The notes below the pieces were generated by a model. The model saw only the letters and a list, made by a program, of their open reading frames with translations. It made no database searches and was not told the DNA's origin. DNA of 64,000 nucleotides. Source: Oscarella lobularis. Lineage: Eukaryota; Porifera; Homoscleromorpha; Homosclerophorida; Oscarellidae. The stretch is from contig NC_089187.1 of assembly GCF_947507565.1 (NCBI RefSeq), forward strand, positions 2,604,001 through 2,668,000. The letters run 5' to 3'. The stretch's first letter is position 1. Each line of letters starts with the position of its first letter. The translations under genes and the position numbers were made by a program. This document shows, in pieces, positions 25,701-39,030 of this stretch.

Positions 25701-27935
25701 AATTTTTCTTCAGGGCCTTAGAATCAAAGTTTTGGCCGTCAACTTTATCTTCAGGGCCTTAGAATCAAAGTCTAGGCCCTCAAGTTTATCTTCAGGGCCT
25801 TAGAATCAGAGTTTAGGCCCTCAACTTTATCTTCAGGTCCCTAGAATCAAAGTTTAGGCCCTCAACTTTTTCTTCAAATTCTTAGAATCAAAGTTTAGGC
25901 CCTCAACTTTATCTTCAGGTCCTTAGAATCAGAGTTTAGGCCCTCAACTTTATCTTCAGGTCCTTAGAATCAAAGTTTAGGCGTTCAACTTTATCTTCAG
26001 GGCCTTAGAATCAGAGTTTTGGCCCTGAACTTTAACTTCAGACCCTTAGAATCAAAGTTTGGGCCTTCAAATTTCCCTTCAGGGCCTTAGAATCAAAGTT
26101 TAGGCCTTGAACTTTATCTTCAGGGCCTTAGAATCAAAGTCTAGGCCCTCAACTTTATCTTCAGGGCCTTAGAATCAGAGTTTAGGCCCTCAACTTTATC
26201 TTCAGGTCCTTAGAATCAAAGTCTAGGCCCTCAACTTTATCTTCAAGTCCTTTGAACAAAAGTTTAGGCCCTCAACTTTATCTTCAGTCTCTTAGAATCA
26301 AAGTTTAGGCCATCAACTTTATCTTCAGGTCCTTAGAATCAAAGTCTAGGCCCTCAACTTTATCTTCAGGTCCTTAGAATCAGAGTTTTGGCTCTGAACT
26401 TTAACTTGAGACCCTTAGAATCAAAGTTTGGGCCTTCAAATTTCTCTTCAGGGCCTTAGAATCAAAGTTTTGGCCTTCAACATAACCTTCAGGGCCTTAG
26501 AATCAACGTCTAGGCCCTCAAGTTTATCTTCAGCGCCTTAGAATCAGAGTTTAGGCCCTCAACTTTATCTTCAGGCCCTTAGAATCAAAGTCTAGGCCCT
26601 CAACTTTATCTTCAGGCCCTTAGAATCAAAGTTTAGGCCCTCAACTTTATCTTCAGGTCCTTAGAATCAAAGTTTAGTCTCTCAACTTTATCTTCAGGTC
26701 CTTAGAATCGGAGTTTAGGCCCTCAACTTTATCTTCAGGCCCTTAGAATCAAAGTTTAGGCGTTCGACTTTATCTTCAGGGCCTTAGAATCAAAGTTTAG
26801 GCCCTCAACTTTATCTTCAGGCCCTTAGAGTAAAAGTTTAGGCCGTCAACTTTATCTTCAGGTCCTTAGAATCAAATTTTAGTCTCTCAACTTTATCTTC
26901 AGGTCCTTAGAATCGGAGTTTAGGCCCTCAACTTTATCTTCAGGGCCTTAGAATCAGAGTTTAGGCCCTCAACTTTATCTTCAGGTCCTTAGAATCAAAG
27001 TTTAGTCTCTCAACTTTATCTTCAGGTCCTTAGAATCGGAGTTTAGGCCCTCAACTTTATCTTCAGGGCCTTAGAATCAGAGTTTAGACCCTCAACTTTA
27101 TCTTCATGTCCTTAGAATCAATATTTAGGCCCTCAACTTCATCTTCAGGTCCCTAGAATCAAAGTTTAGGCCCTCAACTTTATCTTCAGGTCCTTAGAAT
27201 CAAAGTTTAGTCTCGCAACTTTATCTTCAGGTCTTTAGAATCGGAGTTTAGGCCCTCAACTTTATCTTCAGGTCCTTAGAATCAAAGTTTAGGCGTTCAA
27301 CTTTATCTTCAGGGCCTTAGAATCAAAGTTTAGTACCTCAACCTTATCTTCAGGTCCTTAGAATCAAAGTTTAGTCTCTCAACTTTATCTTCAGGCCCTT
27401 AGAATAAAAGTTTAGGCCCTCAACTTTATCTTCAGGCTCTTAGAATCAAAGTTTAGGCCATCAACTTTATCTTCAGGTCCTTAGAATCAAAGTCTACGCC
27501 CTCAACTTTATCTTCAGGTCCTTAAAATCAGAGTTTTGGCCCTCAACTTTATCTTCAGGTCCTTAGAATCAGAGTTTTGGCTCTGAACTTTAACTTCAGA
27601 CCCTTAGAATCAAAGTTTGGGCCTTCAAATTTCTCTTCAGGGCCTTAGAATCAAAGTCTAGGCCCTCAACTTTGTCTTCAGGCCCTTAGAATCAAAGTTT
27701 AGGTCCTCAACTTTATCTTCAGGGTCTTAGAATTAGAGTTTAGGCCCTCAACTTTATCTTTAGCTCCTTAGAATCAAAGTTTAGGCCCTCAACTTTATCT
27801 TCAGGTCCTTAGAATCAAAGTTTAGGACCTCAACTTTATCTTCAGGCCCTTAGAATCAAAGTTTAGGTCCTGAACTTTATCTTCAGGTCCTTAGAGTGAA
27901 ATTTTAGGCTCTCAACTTTATCTTCAGGGCCTTAG
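22781..27935. repeat. Satellite B block 1, 41-bp monomers
   Basis: About 125 monomers with TTAGAATCAAAG, TTTAGGCCCTCAACTTTATC and TTCAGG. Recurrent variant monomers (GAGTTTTGGCCCTGAACTTT, GGGCCTTCAAATTTCTCTTC, TTTAGTCTCTCAAC) recur in fixed neighbour order, which indicates amplification of multi-monomer units. It ends at the shared B-to-C junction CCTTAGCTAGCCCGTGTAAG. Confidence 0.95.
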
Positions 27936-29538
27936 CTAGCCCGTGTAAGTTAGCTGTAATTTATTACAGGTGAGACCCGTTGGCTAACCCCCTGTAATTT
28001 CGCTCTAATTTATTACAGGAGATACCCGTTGGCTAACCCCGTGTAATTTCGCTGTATTTTATTATTAGGATAGACCCGTTGTCTAGCACCTGTAATTTCG
28101 CTGTAATTTATTCCATGAGAGACCCGTTGGCTAGCCCCCTGTAATTTGGCTGTAACTTTTTACAGGATAGACCCGTTGGCTAGCCCCCTGTAAGTTGGCT
28201 GTAATTTATTCCAGGAGAGACCCGTTGACTAGCCCTGTAATTTCGCTGTAGTTTATTACAGGAGAGACCCATTGGCTAGCCCCTATAAATTCGCTGTAAT
28301 TTATTACAGGAGATACCCGTTAGCTAGCCTCTGTAATTTCGCTGTAATTTATTACAGGAGAGACCCGTTGGCTAACCCCCTGTAATTTCGCTGTAGTTTA
28401 TTACAGGAGAGACCCGTTGGCTAGCCCCCTGTAAATTCGCTGTAATTTATTACAGGAGATACCCGTTTGCTAAACCCCTGTAATTTTGCTGTAATTTATT
28501 ACAGGAGAGACTTGTTTGCTAACCCCCTGTAATTTCGCTGTAATTTATTACAGGAGAGACCCGTTGGCTAACCTCCTGTAATTTTGCTGTAATTTATTAC
28601 AGGAGAGACCCGTTGGCTAACCCCCTGTAATTTCGCTGTAATTTATTACAGAAAAGACCCGTTGACTAGCCCCTGTAAATTCGCTGTAATTTATTACATG
28701 AGAGACCCGTTGGCTAGCCCCCTGTAACTTCGCTGTAATTTATTGCAGGAGAGACCCGTTGGCTAGCCCCTGTAAGTTCGCTGTAATTTATTACAGGAGA
28801 GACCCTTTTGCTAGCCCCTGTAATTTCGCTGTAATTTATTACAGGAGAGACCCGTTGGCTAGCCCCTGTAATTTCGCTGTAATTTATTACAGGAAAGACC
28901 CGTTGGCTAGCCCCCTGTAATTTCGCTGTAATTTATTACAGGAGAGACTTGTTTGCTAACCCCCTGTAATTTTGCTGTAATTTATTACAGGAGAGACTTG
29001 TTTGCTAACCCCCTGTAATTTCGCTGTAATTTATTACAGGAGAGACCCGTTGGCTAACCTCCTGTAATTTTGCTGTAATTTATTACAGGAGAGACCCGTT
29101 GGCTAACCCCCTGTAAATTCGCTGTAATTTATTACAGGAGATACCCGTTTACTAACCCCCTGTAAATTCGCTGTAATTTATTACAGGAGAGACCCTTTGG
29201 CTAGCCCCAGTAATTTCGCTGTAATTTATTACAGGAGAGACCCGTTTGCTAACCCTCTGTAATTTCGCTGATAATTTATTACAGGAGAGACCCTTTGGCT
29301 AGCCCCTGTACTTTCGCTGTAGTTTATTACAGGAGAGACCCGTTGGCTAACCCCCTGTTATTTCGCTGTAGTTTATTACAGGAGAGACCTATTGGCTAGC
29401 CCCTGTAATTTCGCTGTAATTTATTACAGGAGAGACCCTTTGGCTAGCCCCTGTAGTTTCGCTCTAATTTATTACAGGAGAGACCCTTTGGCTAACCCCT
29501 TTAATTTCGCTGTAATTTATTAAAGGAGAGACCCGTTG
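27936..29538. repeat. Satellite C block 2
   Basis: Starts with the standard junction monomer CTAGCCCGTGTAAGTTAGC. The second to fourth monomers (GGTGAGACCC; GGAGATACCC; ATTAGGATAGACCC) are shared in order with C blocks 3, 6 and 7. Ends TTAAAGGAGAGACCCGTTGG into B. Confidence 0.93.
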
Positions 29539-30674
29539 GGCTCTTAACTTTATCTTCAATGCCTTAGAATCGAAGTTTAGGCCCTCAACTTTATCTTCAG
29601 GGCCTTAGAAACAGAGTTTAGGCCCTCAACTTTATCTTTAGCTCCTTAGAATCAAAGTTTAAGCCCTTAACTTTATCTTTAGGACCTTAGAATCAAAGTT
29701 TAGGCCCTCATCTTTAGCTTCAGAACCTTAAAATCGAAGTTTATGCCCTCAACTTTATCTTCAGGGCCTTAGAATCAAAGTTTAGGCCCTCATCTTTATC
29801 TTCAGGGCCTTAGAATCGAAGTTTATGCCCTCAACTTTATCTTCAGGGCCTTAGAATCAAAGTTTAGGCGTTCAACTTTATCTTCAGGGCCTTAGAATCA
29901 AAGTTTAGGCCTTCAACTTTATCTTCAGGTCCTTAGAATCAAAGTTTAGTCTCTCAACTTTATCTTCAGGTCCTTAGAATCAGAGTTTTGGCCCTGAACT
30001 TTAACTTCAGACCCTTAGAATCAAAGTTTGGGCCTTCAAATTTCTCTTCAGGGCCTTAGAATCAAAGTTTAGGCCTTCAACTTTATCTTCAGGTCCCTAG
30101 AATCAAAGTTTAGGCCCTCAACTTTATCTTCAGGTTCTTAGAATCAAAGTTTAGGCCCTCAACTTTATCTTCAGGCCCTTAGAATCAAAGTTTAGGCGTT
30201 CAACTTTATCTTCAGGGCCTTAGAATCAAAGTTTAGTCTCTCAACTTTATCTTCAGGTCCTTAGAATCAAAGTTTAGTCTCTCAACTTTATCTTCAGGTC
30301 CTTAGAATCAAAGTTTAGGCCCTCAACTTTATCTTCAGGCTCTTAGAATCAAAGTTTAGGCCCTCAACTTTATCTTCAGGTCCTTAGAATCAGAGTTTTT
30401 GCCATGACCTTTATCTTCAGGCCCTTAGAATCAATGTTTATGCCTTCAACTTTATCTTCAGGGTCTTAGAATTAGAGTTTAGGCCCTCAACTTTATCTTT
30501 AGCTCCTTAGAATCAAAGTTTAGGCCCTCAACTTTATCTTCAGGTCCTTAGAATCAAAGTTTAGGACCTCAACTTTATCTTCAGGCCCTTAGAATCAAAG
30601 TTTAGGTCCTCAACTTTATCTTCAGGCCCTTAGAATGAAATTTTAGGCTCTCAACTTTATCTTCAGGGCCTTAG
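29539..30674. repeat. Satellite B block 2
   Basis: About 28 monomers, opening with the C-to-B junction CTCTTAACTTTATCTTCAAT and closing with the standard B-to-C junction. Near-copy of the block at 42,691-43,823. Confidence 0.93.
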
Positions 30675-32083
30675 CTAGCCCGTGTAAGTTCGCTGTAATT
30701 TATTACAGGTGAAACCCGTTGGCTAACCCCCTGTAATTTCGCTGTAATTTATTTCAGGAGATACCCGTTGGCTAACCCCGTGTAATTTCGCTCTACTTTA
30801 TTATTAGGATAGACCCGTTGTCTAGCCCCTGTAATTTGGCTGTAATTTATTCCATGAGAGACCCGTTGGCTAGCCCCCTGTAAGTTGGCTGTAATTTATT
30901 ACAGGAGAGACCCGTTGACTAGCCCTGTAATTTCGCTGTAGTTTATTACAGGAGAGACCCATTGGCTAGCCCCTATAAATTCGCTGTAATTTATTACAGG
31001 AGATACCCGTTAGCTAGCCTCTGTAATTTCGCTGTAATTTATTACAGGAGAGACCCGTTGGCTAACCCCCTGTAATTTCGCTGTAGTTTATTACAGGAGA
31101 GACCCGTTGGCTAGCCCCCTGTAAATTCGCTGTAATTTATTACAGGAGATACCCGTTTGCTAACCCCCTGTAATTTCGCTGTAATTTATTACAGGAGAGA
31201 CCCGTTGGCTAACCCCCTGTAATTTCGCTATAATTTATTACAGAAAAGACCCGTTGACTAGCCCCTGTAAATTCGCTGTAATTTATTACATGAGAGACCC
31301 GTTGGCTAGCCCCCTGTAACTTCGCTGTAATTTATTGCAGGAGAGACCCGTTGGCTAGCCCCTGTAAGTTCGCTGTAATTTATTACAGGAGAGACCCTTT
31401 TGCTAGCTTCTGTAATTTCGCTGTAATTTATTACAGGAAAGACCCGTTGGCTAGCTCCCTGTAATTTCGCTGTAATTTATTACAGGAGAGACTTGTTTGC
31501 TAACCCCCTGTAATTTTGCTGTAATTTATTACAGGAGAGACTTGTTTGCTAACCCCCTGTAATTTCGCTGTAATTTATTACAAGAGAGACCCGTTGGCTA
31601 ACCTCCTGTAATTTTGCTGTAATTTATTACAGGAGAGACCCGTTGGCTAACCCCCTGTAAATTCGCTGTAATTTATTACAGGAGATACCCGTTTACTAAC
31701 CCCCTGTAAATTCGCTGTAATTTATTACAGGAGAGACCCTTTGGCTAGCCCCAGTAATTTCGCTGTAATTTATTACAGGAGAGACCCGTTTGCTAACCCT
31801 CTGTAATTTCGCTGATAATTTATTACAGGAGAGACCCTTTGGCTAGCCCCTGTACTTTCGCTGTAGTTTATTACAGGAGAGACCCGTTGGCTAACCCCCT
31901 GTTATTTCGCTGTAGTTTATTACAGGAGAGACCTATTGGCTAGCCCCTGTAATTTCGCTGTAATTTATTACAGGAGAGACCCTTTGGCTAGCCCCTGTAG
32001 TTTCGCTCTAATTTATTACAGGAGAGACCCTTTGGCTAACCCCTTTAATTTCGCTGTAATTTATTAAAGGAGAGACCCGTTGG
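30675..32083. repeat. Satellite C block 3
   Basis: Shares monomer order with C blocks 2 and 6 over most of its length, including the four-base-longer variant with GCTGATAATTTATTACAG near 31,812. It is about 200 bp shorter than block 2 through loss of whole monomers. Confidence 0.93.
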
Positions 32084-34201
32084 GCTCTTAACTTTATCTT
32101 CAATGCCTTAGAATCGAAGTTTAGGCCCTCAACTTTATCTTCAGGGCCTTAGAAACAGAGTTTAGGCCCTCAACTTTATCTTTAGCTCCTTAGAATCAAA
32201 GTTTAAGCCCTTAACTTTATCTTTAGGACCTTAGAATCAAAGTTTAGGCCCTCATCTTTAGCTTCAGAACCTTAAAATCGAAGTTTATGCCCTCAACTTT
32301 ATCTTCAGGGCCTTAGAATCAAAGTTTAGGCCCTCATCTTTATCTTCAGGGCCTTAGAATCGAAGTTTATGCCCTCAACTTTATCTTCAGGGCCTTAGAA
32401 TCAGAGTTTAGGCCCTCAACTTTATCTTCAGGCCCTTAGAATCATAGTTTAGGCGTTCAACTTTATCTTCAGGGCCTTAGAATCAAAGTTTAGGCCCTCA
32501 TCTTTATCTTAAGGGCCTTAGAATCGAAGTTTATGCCCTCAACTTTATCTTCAGGGCCTTAGAATCAATTTTTAGGCCCTCAACTTCATCTTCAGGTCTC
32601 TAGAATCAAAGTTTAGGCCCTCAACTTTATCTTCAGGTCCTTAGAATCAAAGTTTAGTCTCTCAACTTTATCTTCAGGTCCTTAGAATCGGAGTTTAGGC
32701 CCTCAACTTTATCTTCAGGCCCTTAGAATCAAAGTTTAGGCGTTCAACTTTATCTTCAGGGCCTTAGAATCAAAGTTTAGGCCCTCAACTTTATCTTCAG
32801 GTCCTTAGAATCAAAGTTTAGTCTCTCAACTTTATCTTCAGGCTCTTAGAATAAAAGTTTAGGCCCTCAACTTTATCTTCAGGCTCTTAGAATCAAAGTT
32901 TAGGCCATCAACTTTATCTTCAGGTCCTTAGAATCAAAGTCTAGGCCCTCAACTTTATCTTCAGGTCCTTAAAATCAGAGTTTTGGCTCTGAACTTTAAC
33001 TTCAGACCCTTAGAATCAAAGTTTGTGCCTTCAAATTTCTCTTCAGGGCCTTAGAATCAGAGTTTTGGCCATGACCTTTATCTTCAGGCCCTTAGAATCA
33101 ATGTTTGGGCCTTCAACTTTATCTTCAGAGTCTTAGAATTAGAGTTTAGGCCCTCAACTTTATCTTCAGGGCCTTAGAATCAGAGTTTAGGTCCTCAACT
33201 TTATCTTCAGGTCCTTAGAATCAAAGTCTAGGCCCTCAACTTTATCTTCAGGCTCTTAGAATAAAAGTTTAGGCCCTCAACTTTATCTTCAGGTCCTTAG
33301 AATCAAAGTTTAGTCTCTCAACTTTATCTTCAGGCCCTTAGAATAAAAGTTTAGGCCCTCAACTTTATCTTCAGGCTCTTAGAATCAAAGTTTAGGCCCT
33401 CAACTTTATCTTCAGGTCCTTAGAATCAAAGTCTAGGCCCTCAACTTTATCTTCATGTTCTTAGAATCAGAGTTTTGGCTCTGAACTTTAACTTCAGACC
33501 CTTAGAATCAAAGTTTGGGCCTTCAAATTTCTCTTCAGGGCCTTAGAATCAAAGTTTAGTCTCTCAACTTTATCTTCAGGTCTTTAGAATCGGAGTTTAG
33601 GCCCTCAACTTTATCTTCAGGTCTTTAGAATCAAAGTTTAGGCGTTCAACTTTATCTTCAGGGCCTTTGATTCAAAGTTTAGGCCCTCAACTTTATCTTC
33701 AGGTCCTTAGAATCAAAGTTTAGTCTCTCAACTTTATCTTCAGGTCCTTAGAATAAAAGTTTAGGCCCTCAACTTTATCTTCAGGCTCTTAGAATCAAAG
33801 TTTAGGCCCTCAACTTTATCTTCAGGTCCTTAGAATCAGAGTTTTGGCCATGACCTTTATCTTCAGGCCCTTAGAATCAATGTTTGGGCCTTCAACTTTA
33901 TTTTCAGGGCCTTAGAATCAAAGTCTAGGCTCTCAACTTTATCTTCATGGCCTTAGAATCAGAGTTTAGGCCCTCAACATTATCTTCAGGTCCTTAGAAT
34001 CAAAGTCTAGGCCCTCAACTTTATCTTCAGGCTCTTAGAATCAAAGTTTAGGCCATCAACTTTATCTTCAGGTCCTTAGAATCAAAGTCTAGGCCCTCAA
34101 CTTTATCTTCAGGCCCTTAGAATCAAAATTTAGGCCCTCAACTTTATCTTCAAATCCTTAGAATGAGAGTTAAGCTCTCAACTTTATCTTCAGGGCCTTA
34201 G
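32084..34201. repeat. Satellite B block 3
   Basis: About 52 monomers. It ends with the variant GAATGAGAGTTAAGCTCTC just before the standard B-to-C junction, a signature also seen at the ends of B blocks 4, 7 and 8. Confidence 0.93.
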
Positions 34202-35368
34202 CTAGCCCGTGTAAGTTCGCTGTAATTTATTACAGGAGAGACCCGTTGGCTAACCCCCTGTAATTTCGCTGTAATTTATTACAGGAGATACCCGTTGGCT
34301 AACCCCGTGTAATTTCGCTGTAATTTATTATTAGGATAGACCCGTTGTCTAGCCCCTGTAATTTCGCTGTAATTTATTCAAGGAGAGACCCGTTGGCTAG
34401 CCCCCTGTAATTTCGCTGTAACTTTTTACAGGAGAGACCCGTTGGCTAGCCCCCTGTAAGTTGGCTGTAATTTATTCCAGGAGAGACCCGTTGACTAACC
34501 TCCTGTAATTTCGCTGTAGTTTATTAAAGGAGAGACCCATTGGCTAGCCCCCTGTAAATTCGCTGCAATTTATTACAGGAGTTACCCGTTAGCTAGCATC
34601 TGTAATTTCGCTGTAATTTATTACAGGAGAGACCCGTTGGCTAGCCCCAGTAATTTCGCTGTAATTTATTACAGGAGAGACCCGTTTGCTAACCCTCTGT
34701 AATTTCGCTGTAGTTTATTACAGGAGAGACCCGTTGGCTAGCCCCCTGTAAATTCGCTGTAATTTATTACAGGAGAGACCCTTTGGCTAGCCCCAGTAAT
34801 TTCGCTGTAATTTATTACAGGAGAGACCCGTTTGCTAACCCTCTGTAATTTCGCTGATAATTTATTACAGGAGAGACCCGTTTACTAACCCCCTGTAAAT
34901 TCGCTGTAATTTATTACAGGAGAGACCCGTTGGCTAGCCCCTGTAATTTCGCTGTAGTTTATTAAAGGAGAGACCCGTTGGCTAGCCTCCTGTAATTTCG
35001 CTGTAGTTTATTACAGGAGAGACCCGTTTGCTAACCTCCTGTAATTTCGCTGTAGTTTATTACAGGAGAGACCCTTTGGCTAGCCCCTGTAATTTCGCTG
35101 TAATTTATTACAGGAGAGACCCTTTGGCTAGCCCATGTACTTTCGCTGTAGTTTATTACAGGAGAGACCCGTTGGCTAACCCCCTGTTATTTCGCTGTAG
35201 TTTATTACAGGAGAGACCTATTGGCTAGCCCCTGTAATTTCGCTGTAATTTATTACAGGAGAGACCCTTTGGCTAGCCCCTGTAGTTTTGCTCTAATTTA
35301 TTACAGGAGAGACCCTTTGGCTAACCCCTGTAATTTCGCTGTAATTTATTAAAGGAGAGACCCGTTGG
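34202..35368. repeat. Satellite C block 4
   Basis: About 24 monomers. It belongs to the second C sub-type: the third monomer carries ATTATTAGGATAGACCC and the fourth ATTCAAGGAGAG. It is shared in order with C blocks 5, 8 and 9. Confidence 0.93.
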
Positions 35369-38347
35369 GCTCTCAACTTTATCTTCAATGCCTTAGAATC
35401 GAAGTTTAGGCGCTCAACTTTATCTTCAGGGCCTTAGAAACAGAGTTTAGGCCCTCAACGTTATCTTTAGCTCCTTAGAATCAAAGTTTAAGCCCTTAAC
35501 TTTATCTTTAGGACCTTAGAATCAAAGTTTAGGCCCTCATCTTTAGCTTCAGAACCTTAAAATCGAAGTTTATGCCCTCAACTTTATCTTCAGGGCCTTA
35601 GAATCAAAGTTTAGGCCCTCATCTTTATCTTAAGGGCCTTAGAATCGAAGTTTATGCCCTCAACTTTATCTTCAGGGCCTGAGAATCAATTTTTAGGCCC
35701 TCAACTTCATCTTCAGGTCCCTAGAATCAAAGTTTAGGCCCTCAACTTTATCTTCAGGTACTTAGAATCAAAGTTTAGGCGTTCAACTTTATCTTCAGGG
35801 CCTTAGAATCAAAGTTTAGTCTCTCAACTTTATCTTCAGGTCCTTAGAATCGGAGTTTAGGCCCTCAACTTTATCTTCAGGCCCTTAGAATCAAAGTTTA
35901 GGCGTTCAACTTTATCTTCAGAGCCTTAGAATCAAAGTTTAGGCCCTCAACTTTATCTTCAGGTTCTTAGAATCAAAGTTTAGTCTCTCAACTTTATCTT
36001 CAGGCTCTTAGAATAAAAGTTTAGGCCCTCAACTTTATCTTCAGGCTCTTAGAATCAAAGTTTAGGCCATCAACTTTATCTTCAGGTCCTTAGAATCAAA
36101 GTCTAGGCCCTCAACTTTATCTTCAGGTCCTTAAAATCAGAGTTTCGGCTCTGAACTTTAACTTCAGATTCTTAGAATCAAAGTTTGGGCCTTCAAATTT
36201 CTCTTCAGGGCCTTAGAATCAGAGTTTTGGCCATGACCTTTATCTTCAGGCCCTTAGAATCAATGTTTGGGCCTTCAACTTTATCTTCAGAGTCTTAGAA
36301 TTAGAGTTTAGGCCCTCAACTTTATCTTCAGGGCCTTAGAATCAGAGTTTAGGCCCTCAACTTTATCTTCAGGTCCTTAGAATCAAAGTCTAGGCCCTCA
36401 ACTTTATCTTCAGGCTCTTAGAATAAAAGTTTAGGCCCTCAACTTTATCTTCAGGTCCTTAGAATCAAAGTTTAGTCTCTCAACTTTATCTTCAGGCCCT
36501 TAGAATAAAAGTTTAGGCCCTCAACTTTATCTTCAGGCTCTTAGAATCAAAGTTTAGGCCCTGAACTTTATCTTCAGGTCCTTAGAATCAAAGTCTAGGC
36601 CCTCAACTTTATCTTCATGTTCTTAGAATCAGAGTTTTGGCTCTGAACTTTAACTTCAGACCCTTAGAATCAAAGTTTGGGCCTTCAAATTTCTCTTCAG
36701 GGCCTTAGAATTAAAGTTTATTCTCTCAACTTTATCTTCAGGTCCTTAGAATCGGAGTTTAGGCCCTCAACTTTATCTTCAGGTCTTTAGAATCAAAGTT
36801 TAGGCGTTCAACTTTATCTTCACGGCCTTAGAATCAAAGTTTAGGCCCTCAACTTTATCTTCAGGTCCTTAGAATCAAAGTTTAGTCTCTCAACTTTATC
36901 TTCAGGTCCTTAGAATAAAAGTTTAGGCCCTCAACTTTATCTTCAGGCTCTTAGAATCAAAGTTTAGGCCCTCAACTTTATCTTCAGGTCCTTAGAATCA
37001 GAGTTTTGGCCATGACCTTTATCTTCAGGCCCTTAGAATCAATGTTTGGGCCTTCAACTTTATTTTCAGGGCCTTAGAATCAAAGTCTAGGCCCTCAACT
37101 TTATCTTCATTGCCTTAGAATCAGAGTTTAGGCCCTCAACATTATCTTCAGGTCTTTAGAATCAAAGTCTAGGCCCTCAACTTTATCTTCAGGCTCTTAG
37201 AATCAAAGTTTAGGCCATCAACTTTATCTTCAGGTCCTTAGAATCAAAGTCTAGGCCCTCAACTTTATCTTCAGGTCCTTAGAATCAGAGTTGTGGCTCT
37301 GAACTTTAACTTCAGACCCTTAGAATCAAAGTTTTGGCCTTCAAATTTCTCTTCAGGGCCTTAGAATCAAAGTTTTGGCCTTCAACTTTATCTTCAGGGC
37401 CTTAGAATCAAAGTCTAGGCCCTCAAGTTTATCTTCAGGGCCTTAGAATCAGAGTTTAGGCCCTCAACTTTATCTTCAGGTCCTTAGAATCAAAGTCTAG
37501 GCCCTCAACTTTATCTTCAGGCCCTTAGAATCAAAATTTAGGCCCTCAACTTCATCTTCAGGTCCCTAGAATCAAAGTTTAGGCCCTCAACTTTATCTTC
37601 AGGTCCTTAGAATCAAAGTTTAGTCTCTCAACTTTATCTTCAGGTCCTTAGAATCGGAGTTTAGGCCCTGAACTTTATCTTCAGTTCCTTAGAATCAGAG
37701 ATTAGTCTCTCAACTTTATCTTCAGGTCCTTAGAATCGGAGTTAAGGCCCTCAACTTTATCTTCAGGCCCTTAGAATCAAAGTCTAGGCCCTCAAGTTTA
37801 TATTCAGGGCCTTAGAATCAGAGTTTAGGCCCTCAACTTTATCTTCAGGCCCTTAGAATCAAAGTCTAGGCCCTCAACTTTATCTTCAGGTCCTTAGAAT
37901 CGGAGTTAAGGCCCTCAACTTTATCTTCAGGCCCTTAGAATCAAAGTTTAGGCCCTCAACCTTATCTTCAGGTCCTTAGAATCAAAGTTTAGGCCCTCAA
38001 CTTTATCTTCAGGTCCTTAGAATCAGAGTTTTGGCCATGACCTTTATCTTCAGGCCCTTAGAATCAATGTTTGGGCCTTCAACTTTATCTTCAGTGTCTT
38101 AGAATTAGAGTTTAAGCCCTCAACTTTATCTTTAGCTCCTTAGAATCAAAGTTTAGGCCCTCAACTTTATCTTCAGGTCCTTAGAATCAAAGTTTAGGAC
38201 CTCAACTTTACCTTCAGGCCCTTAGAATCAAAGTTTAGGTCCTCAACTTTATCTTCAGGGCCTTAGAATCAAAGTTTAGGCCCTCAACTTTATCTTCAGG
38301 TCCTTAGAATGAGAGTTAAGCTCTCAACTTTATCTTCAGGGCCTTAG
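35369..38347. repeat. Satellite B block 4
   Basis: About 73 monomers. Its first 2 kb is nearly identical in monomer order to B block 3 and to B blocks 7 and 8, consistent with duplication of kilobase units. Confidence 0.93.
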
Positions 38348-39030
38348 CTAGCCCGTGTAAGTTCGCTGTAATTTATTACAGGAGAGACCCGTTGGCTAAC
38401 CCCCTGTAATTTCGCTGTAATTTATTAAAGGAGATACCCGTTGGCTAACCCCGTGTAATTTCGCTGTAATTTATTATTAGGATAGACCCGTTGTCTAGCC
38501 CCTGTAATTTCGCTGTAATTTATTCAAGGAGAGACCCGTTGGCTAGGCCCCTGTAATTTCGCTGCAACTTTTTACAGGAGAGACCCGTTGGCTAGCCCCC
38601 TGTAAGTTGGCTGTAATTTATTCCAGGAGAGACCCGTTGACTAACCCCCTGTAATTTCGCTGTAGTTTATTAAAGGAGTGACCCATTGTCTAGCCCCCTG
38701 TAAATTCGCTGCAATTTATTACAGGAGTTACCCGTTAGCTAGCATCTGTAATTTCGCTGTAATTTATTACAGGAGAGACCCGTTGGCTAACCCCCTGTAA
38801 TTTCGCTGTAGTTTATTACAGGAATAGACCCGTTGGCTAGCCCCCTGTAAATTCGCTGTAATTTATTACAGGAGAGACCCTTTGGCTAGCCCCAGTAATT
38901 TCGCTGTAATTTATTACAGGAGAGACCCGTTTGCTAACCCTCTGTAAATTCGCTGTAATTTATTACAGGAGAGACCCGTTGGCTAGCCCCTGTAATTTCG
39001 CTATAGTTTATTACAGGAGAGACCCGTTGG
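38348..39030. repeat. Satellite C block 5
   Basis: About 14 monomers of the second C sub-type, truncated relative to block 4. The exit junction differs from most: GTTGGGCCCTCAACTTTATC then TTCAGACCC, shared with C block 9. Confidence 0.93.
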
